Numbered from the stretch's first letter, positions 47,342-58,958 are shown. The stretch: 64,000 bases of DNA from Chrysophaeum taylorii (GCA_029834535.1 JAQMWT010000005.1:434001-498000); one strand, 5' to 3'. Numbers and translations are program-made. Notes: generated from the letters alone by a model not told the origin.

Positions 47342-48508
47342 TTAACCATCTGGCTTGACAAGGTAACGCAAGATATTCTGGAGCATTAGCACATGCACGT
47401 AAGTCGGTGAGTGCATTTCTCTACAACAGCGTCCCAAGGCTTGAGAGAAATCCAGACGACAGGCGGTCTGCATATATACAAGCTTGCCCAGAAGGGTAGA
47501 GAAGTGTCCATTGATCTGGACTTCGACGTCGGTCGTAGGAGAGCCATCTTTGCAGGTGAAGGCTGGTGACATAGGATATTTCAACGGTGTTTAATCTTTT
47601 AGGATTGGGTGGTTCTCGAAGAGAGAATCAAATTTAGCTTGTACATCCAGAGATATGGAACCATCAGCTGTACGGCAGACACGCATGCCCAGAAAGGTAT
47701 GGACTGGGTCAAACTGTTCCATCGAGTAACGGTCGTGGAGGGCTTTCTGGAGTTCCATGCGAAGGTCATCATCATTGGCGACAATAACTATATCGCCTAC
47801 TGATAAGCTGCAAATGAGAAAGTGGGCTAAAGCAGTGACGCGCACATACAGACAAGAGCCAGAATGCAGGCGTTTGTAACCTAGGCCACAGAAGAGCTCG
47901 TCAATCTCCTTGTTCCACAATGAGGGTGACTGCCTAAGGCCGTCAAGGGACTTGAGCAACTTGGTTAATCGGCAGCAGCGATACTGATGCTTGAGGGTCA
48001 AGCAACTTGATGCCGTCGGGAAGCTTTACAAAGACGTGGGCATCGATGTCGGACTGGACAAACGCGTTGGGCACGTCGGCGTGGTAGACGGGGAGGTTCT
48101 TGTATGTGGCAATAGCTTAAATGACGCGCTTAGCAGTCATCTTGCCATGGAACTCCAAGTCCCAAAGAAATCAGCGCCTAGTGAGGCTAAAAAGCCACGA
48201 GTCGAGCCTTGTGCTTGATGTACCCGCGGGCAGAGTTGGGCTTGATGTTGAGGATCAGCCCACTGTCGATAAGACGAGTAGTGCTGTCTGGTAAGGACAA
48301 CTTGAAACAGCCGAAGCGGACTATATCGTGGAGTTGCTTGGCGATGGCCTTGATGTAGGCTTGGCGATCTTCGGAGAGAGTCCTTGTAGGCACTTGAGCT
48401 TGTATTCGTCGATGTGGATGTCAGACTCTTGGACCTTGTGCTCATCTGGGCTGACAGTAAAGGGGGACCGTAGTGTAACGACTTCTCAGTCGAAGCAGCG
48501 TAAATCAT
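47342..48508 (-). pseudogene. Copia reverse transcriptase, degenerate
   Basis: Conserved pieces in order: INIKPNSARGYIKHKARLVA-type sequence near 48190-48250, GLRQSPSLWNKEIDELFCGL near 47890-47945, then FLICSLSVGDIVIVAND near 47780-47830 and LGKLVYMQTACRLDFSQALG near 47430-47490. The catalytic YVDD box reads SVGD, so the first catalytic aspartate is lost. Frames change between 48137 and 48000. It is not functional. Confidence 0.85.
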
Positions 48509-49193
48509 TTCGGGGTACGCGTGTGTAGGATGAGTAGCATGGGTAGAGGAGTCAGGTTGTAGTTAAAGCAGGGGCAGTGGTTCCTCGTGGAGGACCTGAG
48601 TAATGTATCGGTAGAAAAGAGGAGGTACTCCTCCAGGTCAGTTAGTGAGGAAGACGTAGAACCAAAGTCCAGTGAAGACCAAGGAGTGTTTGAGTTTTGA
48701 TCGTTTAAACTGGTAGGTGTCAGGTAGGCATTTGCATAATGTAAAGGAGAGACACCAAAGGTATCAGCGTGTTCAATGAACATGGCAGCAAGTAACGGAG
48801 GAAGTGGACGAAAAGGAGTTCCGTCCGCGGTAAGATGAGTAGACACGGGAATGCTGCATTCTAGAAGCACATTTGGATTGCGAGAACACACCATCAAGCA
48901 TAGGGTAGCGAGAAAGGAGATCTGTACGCAAACGTAGAAGGTGTTGAACAAGCTACGCCTATTCTGCTGATAGTGGTCCAGTGGATGCCACCAGAGGTAG
49001 TGAGGGCGGAGAGGGTGGGCGATTTAAAGTCGAGGAAGCGATGTTGGAGATCCAATCGAAAATCAGCGAGTTTGCCACAAGCGGCTTTGTACGCGCCAAC
49101 AGTAGAAGCTTGAAGACGAGCGGTGATGGGCTGCATAGACGCGGCTTTGCGCTGGTTGGGGCGGCGAGGACCTGGGAGGAGTTCGAGGTTATC

Positions 49194-50717
49194 TTAAGCA
49201 AAAAGGTCCTTATAAGAAGGTAGAAGTGGTGGTGGCGGTAGAGGATCATCGACAGTTGGAGGAGTTGTTGGTGTAGTATCTGAAGGTGACGGAGACAAGG
49301 ACAAATCGGATGAGGAGTCAGGAGGAGATTGAGGAGCCGAAGCTGGAGTAGGGGGTTGCTCCCTCTGAGTTTGATTCCCCCTCTGCAACGCAACATCGGG
49401 GTTATCATCTCTGTCGGGTGTGATATCGAAAGGAACGGGTTGAGCGTCAGGTGGAGGAGCACGTTCAGGGTCGAGCGTGGAGCGCTTGAGCATGTACGTG
49501 AAGATGAGTTTAGGCGAGACACGGATTTGACCGTTCTCCGGGCTGAGAACTACGTCAGCATGATGATCTACTTGTGGTGACACAAGGGGGTTCTGAGCAT
49601 TTGTACAACAAAGGTACAAATAATGTCTTCGTGACAGCTCATCTTTGTGCTGTTCATGTGGTTCCAGCAAGAGGAAGCACTCACTACCGAAGATCTCGAG
49701 GAAGTCATGCTGAGGGGTACCCAACTGATTGTAGAGGGATTGTAGTGGACTAACGATTGCAAGGTGAATGCGCTCGAGAGTGGCGTTTGAGAGTATATTG
49801 TAACTTTGAATAGTATGGATGACCACCCACGGGAAATGGATGGCAGGCTCTACGATTTTGGTACCTTTATAGTGCACGTCGAGGAGGCTTCGAAGACGAG
49901 TGGAGGAGGCAGAGGCAATGAAGCCTATAGCCTGTTCGACTTCGTGGTTGAACGAGTGAAGGTAGGGCGGAAACGCGACCAGGTTAACGCCTTTATCAGC
50001 TCGATACAGGGACGTGACGCGTTGACTGAGGTATGGCCTGAAGGCAACTGAGTAAACAGTGCGCAAGTGAAGGTTGAGCTGGTTTCTACAGAAGTTGTAG
50101 AGGAAATCTAGAGCTCGAGTGAAATCGGTCGCATTGGCAGTTCGGGTGAAGTACGCGAGGAATAACTTTGACAAGAGTTCTCTGAACAGTACAACATGCG
50201 TGAAGCCACCAGATTTAGATGCGATAGGGATATACCCACCATCGCAGGCCCAGACTGCACCTGGTTGATGGTTCTGTTCAAAGTTAGGCTTCGTATGGTT
50301 GAAATGATCATGTCGGTGCCGCTTATTGTGTAGGATGCAGTCGGTGCAGACATCGCGATATTCGATGTCGGATGCAGAAGAGCCAGGACGAGCAAAGAAG
50401 TCAGGTGCTTTTTTCGCGACATTGTCCGGACAGTGATGCGTACGGTGAAATCGGTTTGCACGTTCTTGGGCATTGAGATGCTCCACAGTTCCGTGCGGAT
50501 ATATTTTGCATTGTACAGCCTTGATGCGCATGTGCTTTTGGCGACGCGTACTGAAGTTCAGTTCGGGGCGCGGATCGAAGGAAGGAATGTTGTCAGAAGC
50601 TGGCGAAGCGTCAGTATCAGAAGCATTAGAGGCTGAGGAGGCTAGAGCATCTTCCATAGAAATAAAAGAAATTGCATCGGATAGCTCGGTTAAGTTGCGA
50701 TTTGTTATGCGCGTCAT
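49194..50717 (-). CDS. Copia integrase region of the polyprotein
   Basis: The longest intact frame of the element, 507 codons. An HHCC zinc finger is visible (FHRTHHC ... CTDC), then the core with likely catalytic residues: D in GAVWACDGGYIPIA, D in YRADKGVN, and E in HEVEQAIGFI. The typical post-core region (FGSECFLLLEPHEQHKDELS) and a Pro/Ser-rich acidic linker end the frame. The copia-type GKG/GR signatures are weak. It would splice viral DNA ends into the host; as part of a broken polyprotein it is probably silent now, though this segment has stayed open. Confidence 0.8.
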   Translation of the reverse strand: MTRITNRNLTELSDAISFISMEDALASSASNASDTDASPASDNIPSFDPRPELNFSTRRQKHMRIKAVQCKIYPHGTVEHLNAQERANRFHRTHHCPDNVAKKAPDFFARPGSSASDIEYRDVCTDCILHNKRHRHDHFNHTKPNFEQNHQPGAVWACDGGYIPIASKSGGFTHVVLFRELLSKLFLAYFTRTANATDFTRALDFLYNFCRNQLNLHLRTVYSVAFRPYLSQRVTSLYRADKGVNLVAFPPYLHSFNHEVEQAIGFIASASSTRLRSLLDVHYKGTKIVEPAIHFPWVVIHTIQSYNILSNATLERIHLAIVSPLQSLYNQLGTPQHDFLEIFGSECFLLLEPHEQHKDELSRRHYLYLCCTNAQNPLVSPQVDHHADVVLSPENGQIRVSPKLIFTYMLKRSTLDPERAPPPDAQPVPFDITPDRDDNPDVALQRGNQTQREQPPTPASAPQSPPDSSSDLSLSPSPSDTTPTTPPTVDDPLPPPPLLPSYKDLFA

Positions 50718-50859
50718 GAGTAATTGTGGTTGAGTGATAAGATCACTACAGTCGCATGTTGAGCAAATTCAGGGGTGATGAAGGTGGACTCGTAGGTATT
50801 GCGCCGCGTCGCTGCTCCATGCTGAAAGGTAGAAGATAGCATGAGGGCTTTCATGTCGA

Positions 50860-52850
50860 ATACGAAGCGACAAAAGTGGGTGTACAAATAGATGGTACGT
50901 ACCCGCTGGTAGAGCGTTGCTGAGCATATCACAGCACAAGTCTCTCTTTAAAGAGAGTAAGAATGACTCCTGATCACGCGTGTGGTTGTTGACTCGGATT
51001 AGCTCAGGGCGGGTTGGGTAACGTAGCTTGCCGTTGCGTGGATCGAGCAAAATGATGCTCGCAAAACCGCGAATGGCAGGCAGGGGACCATACATAGAGT
51101 GAATCTTCGAGCCAAGCCGACGGTCGCTGTTCTGCAAGTAGCCGAGGTAACGGCTTTGGGAGGGATGATAATCTTCGAGCGCAAAGTGCTTGTCCTTAAA
51201 ACACAGAGTGTCAGTCGATGAGTCATAAGTTAAGCAATGAGGCCAGACGAGATCGCATTTAGAGAGAAGGATCTTGAGAGCAGAGCGGTTGCCGTGAGCA
51301 TCATGAACCTGAGGATGCGCCTGCACAAGCCAAAGATAGCCCTGGAAAGGCTCCAAGTTAATTGATTTGGTGTCAGGATGATCTGTTGATGTAAATGTAC
51401 TTGTTGAACCAACGGGATCTATAGATGTCTTGTATTTGGTGCGCCTATTTTCGACGAGGAGATTAGCATGTGTGTTTTCACCTCCAGTGAGGAAATAGAT
51501 GTTGTGTTTGGATGAAGAATTTGTGAGAAATAACCTGGTTAGTTTCGAAAATCGTAATGTTAAAAGACGCAGGTTGGGCAGAAGCCGAGCACAGCCACTA
51601 TAGAGAATGGTAAAGGCATTTAAATGAACAGGATTGATAGTATTCGGGAGTGGTGAATTTGGACTGCGCAAGGAACCCGGATGGTGATATGTGCACTCTG
51701 GGTGCGAGTTATGAGTAGGTTGTTCCATCGCTTGCTGAGAGTGTAGCCTATTTTTGGTTTCTAGTTCAGTCACACTCAGCCATATGAATCCTGTGCGAGA
51801 GTAGAAAGGAAATGTCTTGGGAGAAGACACAAGAGGTGGATCTGGATAAACTCGTACCCAATCCTTAGCGAGATCTTTGGAAAGCCATAATAATCAAGGA
51901 ATGACTGAAAGATCATCAGCAATGTCCAGAAAGTCTTGGTGTGCTGATATGGCTAAGACAAGATGTTGACGTTACCAGTGTTATACCTGGGAATAATGCA
52001 TATCCCCCGTTCCGTGGCTTGGTAGTCACCACAGAGATAAGTCGGGAACCTGTCGACAACTAAACTAACTTCAGACCTCTCCCGAGGCATTGGAGCCAGA
52101 GCACAGGAGCCAGGCCGGACCGGCAGGAGCCGATCCGGAATCACAGAGGAAAATCACGCAGTTGGAGCAGAGGCGAGGGACGAGGACTCGTTGATGCGGA
52201 CCGCCACTGCGCGCGGTCTTGTGCGAGGTCGTGTTAAAGCGTCGCATACCGCGAACGTGTTGGTCCTCGAACAATCGACCTGTCAGTCGCGTTCTGCCCA
52301 ACCGAGCGAACCCCATCCAACATCCACAGAAAAGTTAAGGTTTGAATGAGCCAGGTTGGCTACTGAAATGTGATCACGGTGCACAATTCTACTGGGGAGC
52401 GTCATTATCGCCAGTAGCACCAGGGCTTGAGTAGCTTAAGAACTGAAAGAATGCTGCCAAACAAAGAATCATCGAGAAGACTGGGTAAATCTGACGCCTT
52501 GATATGCTTACAAACGTTGTGTTTGGTGCAAGGGGGTGTGATCTCTGCAATGATACAGTATAACTCACGCCTCTCCTCCCCCAAAATGGAGTAGAGGTGG
52601 TTGATAAAGGACGGAAAGGACTTAAAAATGATCACATTCGGAAATCTTCGATGTAACATTCTCACAAAAATATCATCAGACTCGACGAAAAGTTTCACAT
52701 GAATGTTCAAGGCAAAGTCATTAGGAGATTGTGAGAGAAATGCGGGGTCGCCCGGCCGGAACATAATAATATGACAGTGGGTTTACGGGATTGACCATTT
52801 TCAACAGAAAGAAACACTTGTCTGGAATTTGGTCGCGACAGCGGAGTTGT
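50860..52850 (-). pseudogene. Cytosine-5 DNA methyltransferase-like region within copia
   Basis: Motifs in minus-strand order: VILLCSGRATPHFS (motif I-like, about 52800), VKLFVESDDIFVRMLHRRFP (motif II/III-like, 52640-52700), CIIAEITPPCTKHNVC with the PC of the catalytic loop (C at 52528-52530) and SLFGSILSVLKLLKP, then in another frame TRPRTRPRAVAVRI (about 52200, motif VIII-like), a poorly conserved stretch, GSKIHSMYGPLPAIRGFA (about 51075-51125, motif IX-like) and DMLSNALPAGTYHLFVHPLL (about 50880-50940, motif X-like NA.P). Frame changes lie at about 52760 and 52430, and a repeat interrupts at 52050-52150. The order matches C5 methyltransferases, but no alignment was run. Confidence 0.6.
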
Positions 52851-53204
52851 GTTCTTACGAACGAACTCGTTACCCCGACGCATATTGAGCAGCAGTGGGC
52901 GAAGCTAGGGGCTTCTGCATTAAGCATGCATAATAACAGGTTAGGTCGCGATTCTCATGGTATCTGTTGAGCGGAAATGCCAGAGATCGCAATTCCATGT
53001 TCCAATCACGGACAAAAGTGTAAGGTAAACAAGGTAACGCTGGTAGGTCATGTTCGACAAAGTGGATGGGAACTTTGATATGTTTGTCCAGCGTACTTGT
53101 GATGTACGAGGCGTTAGGTTTCTTGCTGCTGTTAAGCGTTACAGTTAAAGAGCCTTGTTACACTCGGGAGCTGAACGGATGAATAGATGACGACCTCTAA
53201 TTTG

Positions 53205-53440
53205 TTACAGAAAGAGGGCATAGTCGAGTTTCACATAAGCAACTTGAGGATGAGCTGGTAGAGGAGACACAATGGCTTTAATGGGCATTATGTGCGAGAC
53301 CTGTTGTTGGCCTGTGGCAGTTTGAATAACGGATGCAATATTATTGTCAACCTCGTCAATATGAGTTGGCATGGCAAAGTCAAGCGTGGTCATCAACGAG
53401 ATAGACGCACAACTATCAAGATAAATTAACTGAAAGTTAG
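53205..53440 (-). pseudogene. Copia aspartic protease region
   Basis: LIYLDSCASISLMTTLD occupies the position of the retroviral-type protease active site (normally D-S/T-G-A); here the third residue is Cys, so activity is doubtful. It precedes a serine/proline-poor segment ending YVKLDYALFL. Confidence 0.65.
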
Positions 53441-54159
53441 GGGGGAGTTAGTGTTCCATCATATACTTAGAAAGGAAAGCATTTTCGGAATTGACACTGG
53501 TTGAAAAGATGCTGGCTGCGAACAAGCTGGGTTGATCCAACAATTTGGGAGCTACGATAACACGAGTAAATTTCAAAGGAACTACAGGAGCAGTATTCTC
53601 ATTGTTGCCAGCACCAATACCATTGCGTGTCAAAAGGTGAAAGACCAGCCGTGGTAGACTGGTTACTTGACATTGTAGACTGAGCAGCTTGTGGAGATAG
53701 TCCGTTGGCGCAACACATGGCTGCTGTAACATACGAGGATAATATCTGTAGCTCCTCAGGTGAAAGATGTGCGATAGCGTCTTCTGTAATATGTAACAGG
53801 ACGTAAGTAGCAGCGGTAGGATTTCCGTCGGAACTGGGAGTGTTGGGCATCGAGGTAGAGACCGAGTCAGAAAGTTGGTCTGTCCCTTAGTTTAACGACG
53901 TTTCGGTCGAGATAAGATGCGTCTGCGCTTCATGGATGATACCATCAGCATAGTCAAGCTGATCGTTAGTCGAAGTACATCGTTATTATAATCAGACGAG
54001 CGCGTGGCGATGATATTAGACGAATGTAACAGGGTGTTTAGAAGCTTGGAAATGTTCTCCTGTAATTGAGTGGTATTACTGTTATGAGGGGCATGACGCG
54101 AAAGTTCCTTCTACTGCCCTTTAATTGAGTTGACCGTGTGTTTAGTACGGTCAAGCAGT

Positions 54160-55660
54160 TTTCATATCTGAGCGAGAGGGGCGATCAAAGGTTCGCGCAT
54201 AGACAGGCTTGTCATTGGATTGACCCGGGCCACGAAGAGGCTTAGTGACGTAGGAGCTACCGTCACGGTAGTAACTGAGGTCACTTCGAGCAAAAGGACG
54301 GCTCGCATCTTTGGCATTACGTAGGCGCCTAGGATTGAACTATGGTTTAGCAGTACCAGTGACACAGCTGACGTAAGAGTAGCAAATACGTGTGCTGTAT
54401 GGCCCAGTTCAGTCTCAGTGTCGTCCATCAGCTTGGAGAGAAGCAATTTAGGATTCTGATTTGTGGACAAGCCTTCGACATATGGAACCCAGGAGACAGG
54501 GGGTTCCAGGCGTCGCTTATCCTCGGTACTGTTAGAAACTGAGCTGTAGAGATCCAGGGCAAACTCCAAGATGAAACTGGAGTTAGACGGGTGAGACAGC
54601 GTCCTAGAGTCAGGCTGTGCACGTACGGATGACCTTGTCTCATCTAAGATTCATCATTCAGCCGAGCCGCGATCGTATCGGTTGTTACTCGAACTATTAG
54701 AGAGGTGATTGTAGATTTCTTCATAGATTTCCGACACAAGGTAGGTTGGTCAAACTGAAGGTCTGTTTCTTCTTGGTTTAGTTGGTAAGAGAGATGCCTG
54801 AAAGGTTGCACACACTCAATGAAGATGTTACGTACCAGTTTGGATTGTAAATAACGGCATTGAATTGCTGCTTTAAGTACGCGACATCTGTGGTAGTACG
54901 AGCCTCGTAAAAGTTAAACACAATTAACTTGATAGCACGCGTCTTGTTAAGCAGGTAGTGTTTATTGTACACTTTGGTAATGGCTGACCAAGCCGCAAGT
55001 GCGGGTTTGTTAACCGATTCACGGTTAAAGAAGGTATACAGAAAAGTAGAATAAGCATTTTGGTACGTATGCCAGTCGGCATGGGCTAAAGCAAAGGTGG
55101 GCACTGGCGCGCTAATTCTGCCGTCAAAGGCAAGTTCGCGAGGATAGGCGGAATTGAAGTTGCGCACACCTTCCTTAAAACGATCGTTAATCTCGGGGCG
55201 ACCCGCTTAGACTCCATTGTCATAGCACACAGTGGCCAACTGCGATACTTCATGATCAAGGAGATGTGGGAACGCACCAGCTGTGAAATGCGAGGTTTGA
55301 AATTCAGGAGGCAATTCATCAACTGATGCCAGATTAAGTTCAGCCACTTTGGCGTTCTTCCACTCGAGGAAGACCTCGTCAAGAATTTTGTTGTGAAGGA
55401 CTTCATAGTCAACGCAAGATCTTCTTTAAGCCTCGAACGAGTCGTACTCGAAGATCGTACCGGCATGGTGAAACCGAAGCATCTGCCGAATTTGCAAAGA
55501 AACCTTCCGGCTCTGTAACTAGAAGCGATTCCCTTTATTGAGAAACTCAACAACGGGTGCCTCGAGCTTGATTATGTCAGCTCCAGTAACTGCTTTCAGA
55601 GCTCTATCTGCTTGTTCTACCATGGGCACTGTGACGTGAACCTGCGAGGTTCTGGTCAGA
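54160..55660 (-). pseudogene. Copia gag region
   Basis: Helical gag-like sequence in shifting frames: PRELAFDGRISAPVPTFALA and ADWHTYQNAYSTFLYTFFNR near 55020-55150, and an upstream segment with EVLHNKILDEVFLEWKNAKV in another frame. A possible degenerate Cys knuckle (CYSYVSC) lies near 54370. Stops and shifts are frequent. Confidence 0.6.
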
Positions 55661-57019
55661 GCAGGAGTTACTAACTACCTCTAGACATTCTAAGGGGCTC
55701 TGCCTAGAGGGAGTCTATGTACACCCATCGGTAAAACAATGGCAAGGTGCATATCGTGCTTCTGTACAAACTGTGGTCCCCAATCAGTGCCGTTAGCACT
55801 GACTATCCGTTGTAAAGTAGTGCTCTATATTGCAAGAGCGGTTAGGTGCATCTCGTTGAGCGTCCAGGTGGACATAACCAAAAAATTCCATAGCGCGCGT
55901 GCAGTCTTTACATTAGGACAACAGAACACACACACACCTACACTCATACGACAAGACGAGAAAATTTAAACAGACACATTGAGGTGTGCAAAATATACGT
56001 TTGTGGCGTGGCTATGGACAGCCCGTGTTATGCGTCTAAATACCAGCGTGTTGCATGGCGAGGCTAGACTGGCGCGGTAAGAGCCTAATATCCAACAATT
56101 AACTAACTAACTAACTAACTTCGGACCTCTCCCGGGCATGGGAGCCAGGCTGGGCCGGTAGTAGCCGGTCCAGGATCACAGAGCAAAAAATCACACAATT
56201 AAGTGCATGCAACACACGGTTCTTCAGGACCCCGCTGGGCCCGAAACCTGCAAAGTATTCTACAGTGCAGTGGGTAAAGGCACAGAAGAACCATCCCGCC
56301 TCACCGTGTGAGTCTGGCAGTTAAGAGTTGAGGGAACAGGTTAGTTCCCCTAGCCTCAGCACACGACAGACGACACGCAGAAACTACACCTAATTTAACA
56401 TGTAAGACTACGTAGCTACGGGACGCGCTAGACCATGATGATGAGCGCGAGCACACATCCGAGGAATACTTGATTGTGTGAAAAGGTAAGAAAAAAGGTT
56501 AGGAAGAGGTGTCGTCTCAACTGGGGGGCATAGGGGCTAGAGTCTGCAGGTTTCTCTGCAAAACCACTGCGGCCACAACAAAATCGAGTGCACGACCATA
56601 CTCTCTGCTGCAAAATTCGACGGTGTAGCCCCATGCCTTCAAGACATCCTTGACGTCTCCACTCGCCAAAGCCCGAGCCCCGCTGGCACGCACCCCTCTT
56701 CGCAGTCAGCCTATAAATTTTTGTCAAAAGACGCATATTTTGTCGTAGTACACTTCATTCGTTAAACGCCCAGCCCTGGGCCAGTGCCACCGAGGCGGGC
56801 CGAGGCGGGGAAGAAGGAGCCGACTGATTTCTCGATAGGGAATGCATGCCAGAGACGGGCGAATCGAGGAGTGGCGCCGGGAACGGACCAAAGCATTGTC
56901 CATTCAGAGGAGGCTCGTCCTTTCGGCGGGAAGAAGACACTCGCGACAAGAGACGCGCCGTAACTTATACGCTGTAGGGAACGAAATACGAAGCTAGGAG
57001 AGCGGCCTGTGCTGGCTCC
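55661..57019. repeat. Intergenic with CTAACTAACT-family end
   Basis: 56098-56185 carries CTAACTAACTAACTAACTTC then GGACCTCTCCCGGGCATGGG and TCACAGAGCAAAAAATCACAC-like sequence, matching 52055-52165 including the segment beyond the family's usual end. No gene is supported; a 102-codon minus frame at 56428-56736 and a 64-codon frame at 56755-56949 lack any recognisable feature. Confidence 0.55.
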
Positions 57020-58045
57020 CTACTCCGGGCGGACCGAAGAGTGATGGTGGGTGATCTTGTAATCGCCACCCGACTTGCGCCAGACATACGAGAAGCGAGC
57101 CTCCGTCGGGGCACGCTTGCGCCCCTCGCCAAGGTCGAACGTGTACAAGCCAGAATGCAGGTACGCGTCGCCGTCGTCGAACACCATCACGCTGTCGTCC
57201 GTGATAGTCCCGAACGGGTTCTTCTGCACAAACGCAGTGAAGTAGTCCTCGGTGCTGGAGCCGTCCTTGATGTGCTCCGGCGATACCGTCGGGAGGAAGG
57301 AGAGGTCGCCAGAAGTCGAGTACAGCGCAGCCACCTTCTTTGGGTCCTTGGTCTGCAGAGCGTCGTTCCACTTCTTGAAGTTGTCCCTGGCAACCTGCAG
57401 CATATCTGGGCCGGCCGGGCGCACCGAAGAATGGTGGTGCGAGATCTTCCACGATCCGTCCTCTTTCTTCCACACGTACGAAAAACGCGCCTGGACCGGC
57501 GCACGCTCCGCTCCGGTCCCAAGCTCGAACGTGTACAAGCCAGAGTGCAGATACGCGTCGCCGTTGCCGTAAGGCTGCACGCTGTCGTCCGTGATGGTGC
57601 CGAACGGATTCTTCTGCACAAACGCGGTGAAGTACTCCTCGGTGTTCATGCCATCCTTGATGTGCATCGGCGACACCGTCGGCAGGAACGACAGCGCCTC
57701 CGACGAGTACAAGTCCGCCACCACAGTCGGGTTCTTGGTCTGGAGAGCGTCGTTCCACCGCTTGAAGTTTTTGCGCGCAAGAGCGACGTCCACCTTCTCC
57801 GTGGCCTTCGGCATCGGTGCGGGCATCGCCGCGTGCATCGGCGCCTGCGCCACGCCCCCGCCGAAGCTGCTCTGCTGGAGGCTCACGCCAAGCGCCGCCA
57901 CACTCGGAACCGCAACCAGCAACGTGTCGGCGTCGATCATCGTGACCGCGGTGCGGGAAGAGGCGGGGGACGACGGCATGGTGCGGAGGGAGGCCGGCGA
58001 CGTGAAGGCGTGGGCCGCGGAAACGAAGAGCAAAAAGGACAGCAT
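57020..58045 (-). CDS. Plastid-targeted protein with two SnoaL/CaMKII-AD-like domains
   Basis: A single frame of 341 residues from ATG 58045. Residues 1-13 (MLSFLLFVSAAHA) are a signal peptide, followed by F-T-S-P and a Ser/Thr/Arg-rich stretch: the Ala-x-Ala|Phe transition is the hallmark of red secondary plastid presequences. Two near-duplicate domains follow, about 90-215 and 222-341: FKRWNDALQTKNPTVVADLY / FKKWNDALQTKDPKKVAALY, FVQKNPFGTITDDSV in both, GDAYLHSGLYTFELG / GDAYLHSGLYTFDLG, and KISHHHSSVRP / KITHHHSSVRP. This is the NTF2-like SnoaL/CaMKII-association fold; such domains bind small molecules or oligomerise. Function unknown; recent internal duplication. Confidence 0.88.
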   Translation of the reverse strand: MLSFLLFVSAAHAFTSPASLRTMPSSPASSRTAVTMIDADTLLVAVPSVAALGVSLQQSSFGGGVAQAPMHAAMPAPMPKATEKVDVALARKNFKRWNDALQTKNPTVVADLYSSEALSFLPTVSPMHIKDGMNTEEYFTAFVQKNPFGTITDDSVQPYGNGDAYLHSGLYTFELGTGAERAPVQARFSYVWKKEDGSWKISHHHSSVRPAGPDMLQVARDNFKKWNDALQTKDPKKVAALYSTSGDLSFLPTVSPEHIKDGSSTEDYFTAFVQKNPFGTITDDSVMVFDDGDAYLHSGLYTFDLGEGRKRAPTEARFSYVWRKSGGDYKITHHHSSVRPE

Positions 58046-58958
58046 TGTTTCTGTTGTTGTTGTCACGCTTTGCTTTTTGCTTCGTCGAATCTGACGATTT
58101 TGGTGTCAATGTGAAGACGTGTGCGGGCGTATCGGAAAAGTAGGGTTTCTAGTGGTTAGTTACTTGGTAAGATAATATGACCGTTGAATAAATGGAGAGG
58201 TCATGTAAAAATAAATATTGGGAAAAAAAAAAGAAAGTAGAGGTAGGATTTCTTGCTGATGTCAGCACCGGAGCATCCGGATCACTCTACAATAAACGTA
58301 TAATTTTTCAAAAAAAAAAAATGAAATACAATTATTGTCACCCTTGCTTATTACTTTTACTCCCTAACTTAACCCCCTTCTTTTTTTTCCCCTTACTAAC
58401 CTATAACTTTGCCCTTTCCAACGGCCCCTAACGATTCCGGCACCCGGGTTCCTGGCGACGCTCCGACGGCTAGGCCCGCGGTCTGCCGCCTTCAGCACGG
58501 CCAACTGAAGGCACGGCTCGTGCTCTGCCATCCCCTACAAACGGCCTGCTGCTCCGTCTGCTTTTAGTCCTCCATCCCTTATCTCCGTTTTCTTGTCCTC
58601 CCCTCTCTCGCTCACCCTGCTCTGCTCTCGGCGTGTCTCGCCTCACAGGCACACTCACTCACTCAGCGCTCTGATCCCCCCGCCCTCCCCGCGCGCGCAC
58701 GCCCCTCCCTTATTCTTGAATGTACTCCATAACGTTGCATACAGGGCGGTGCTGCCACGCCGGGGTCGCCGCCTATGCAAATCCTGGGGAGACCAGAGGA
58801 ATTATCCGCGCGCTGCCACGGAGGATTGGCGACCGCCGAAAATAAAACGGTAGGGTAGAGTATATGGACACGTGGTCGGCGGTTCCGGCAGACCATGCCT
58901 TCGCTCGAGGCGGCGACGAGGTGAGTTGGCCCCGCAAGCCACCATCCGTGGTCGCGAG
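58046..58958. other. Intergenic, partly AT-rich
   Basis: 58190-58420 is unusually AT-rich with A10 runs and looks unlike flanking DNA; the rest is C-rich (58600-58730) without recognisable coding. The overlap of several short frames on both strands supports no gene. The right end is the 3' flank of the DUF1995 gene. Confidence 0.45.

Larger units (their letters stand above)
47341..55660 (-). mobile_element. Decayed Ty1/copia retroelement with a DNA methyltransferase region
   Basis: Minus-strand order gag (about 55.6-54.1 kb), protease (53.4 kb), methyltransferase-like region (52.9-50.85 kb), integrase (50.7-49.2 kb) and reverse transcriptase (48.5-47.34 kb). Integrase before reverse transcriptase is the copia order. 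Several stops and frame changes show it is not autonomous. The RNase H end is missing: the reading ends at LRYLVKPDG beside a repeat module at 47340. No pair of long terminal repeats was found. A CTAACTAACT-family end sits inside at about 52050-52150. Confidence 0.85.

Noticed and set aside
46041-56185. The GGACCTCTCCCG blocks either side of the copia element as long terminal repeats
   Set aside because: They are in opposite orientation, belong to a separate repeat family with copies elsewhere, and one sits inside the element.
56428-56736. A 102-codon minus-strand frame with a hydrophobic C-terminus
   Set aside because: The hydrophobic end could be a membrane segment, but there is no start context, domain or neighbour support.
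57041-58114. A 357-codon plus-strand frame
   Set aside because: It is antisense to the tandem SnoaL-like gene, whose internal duplication explains the repeat seen in this frame.
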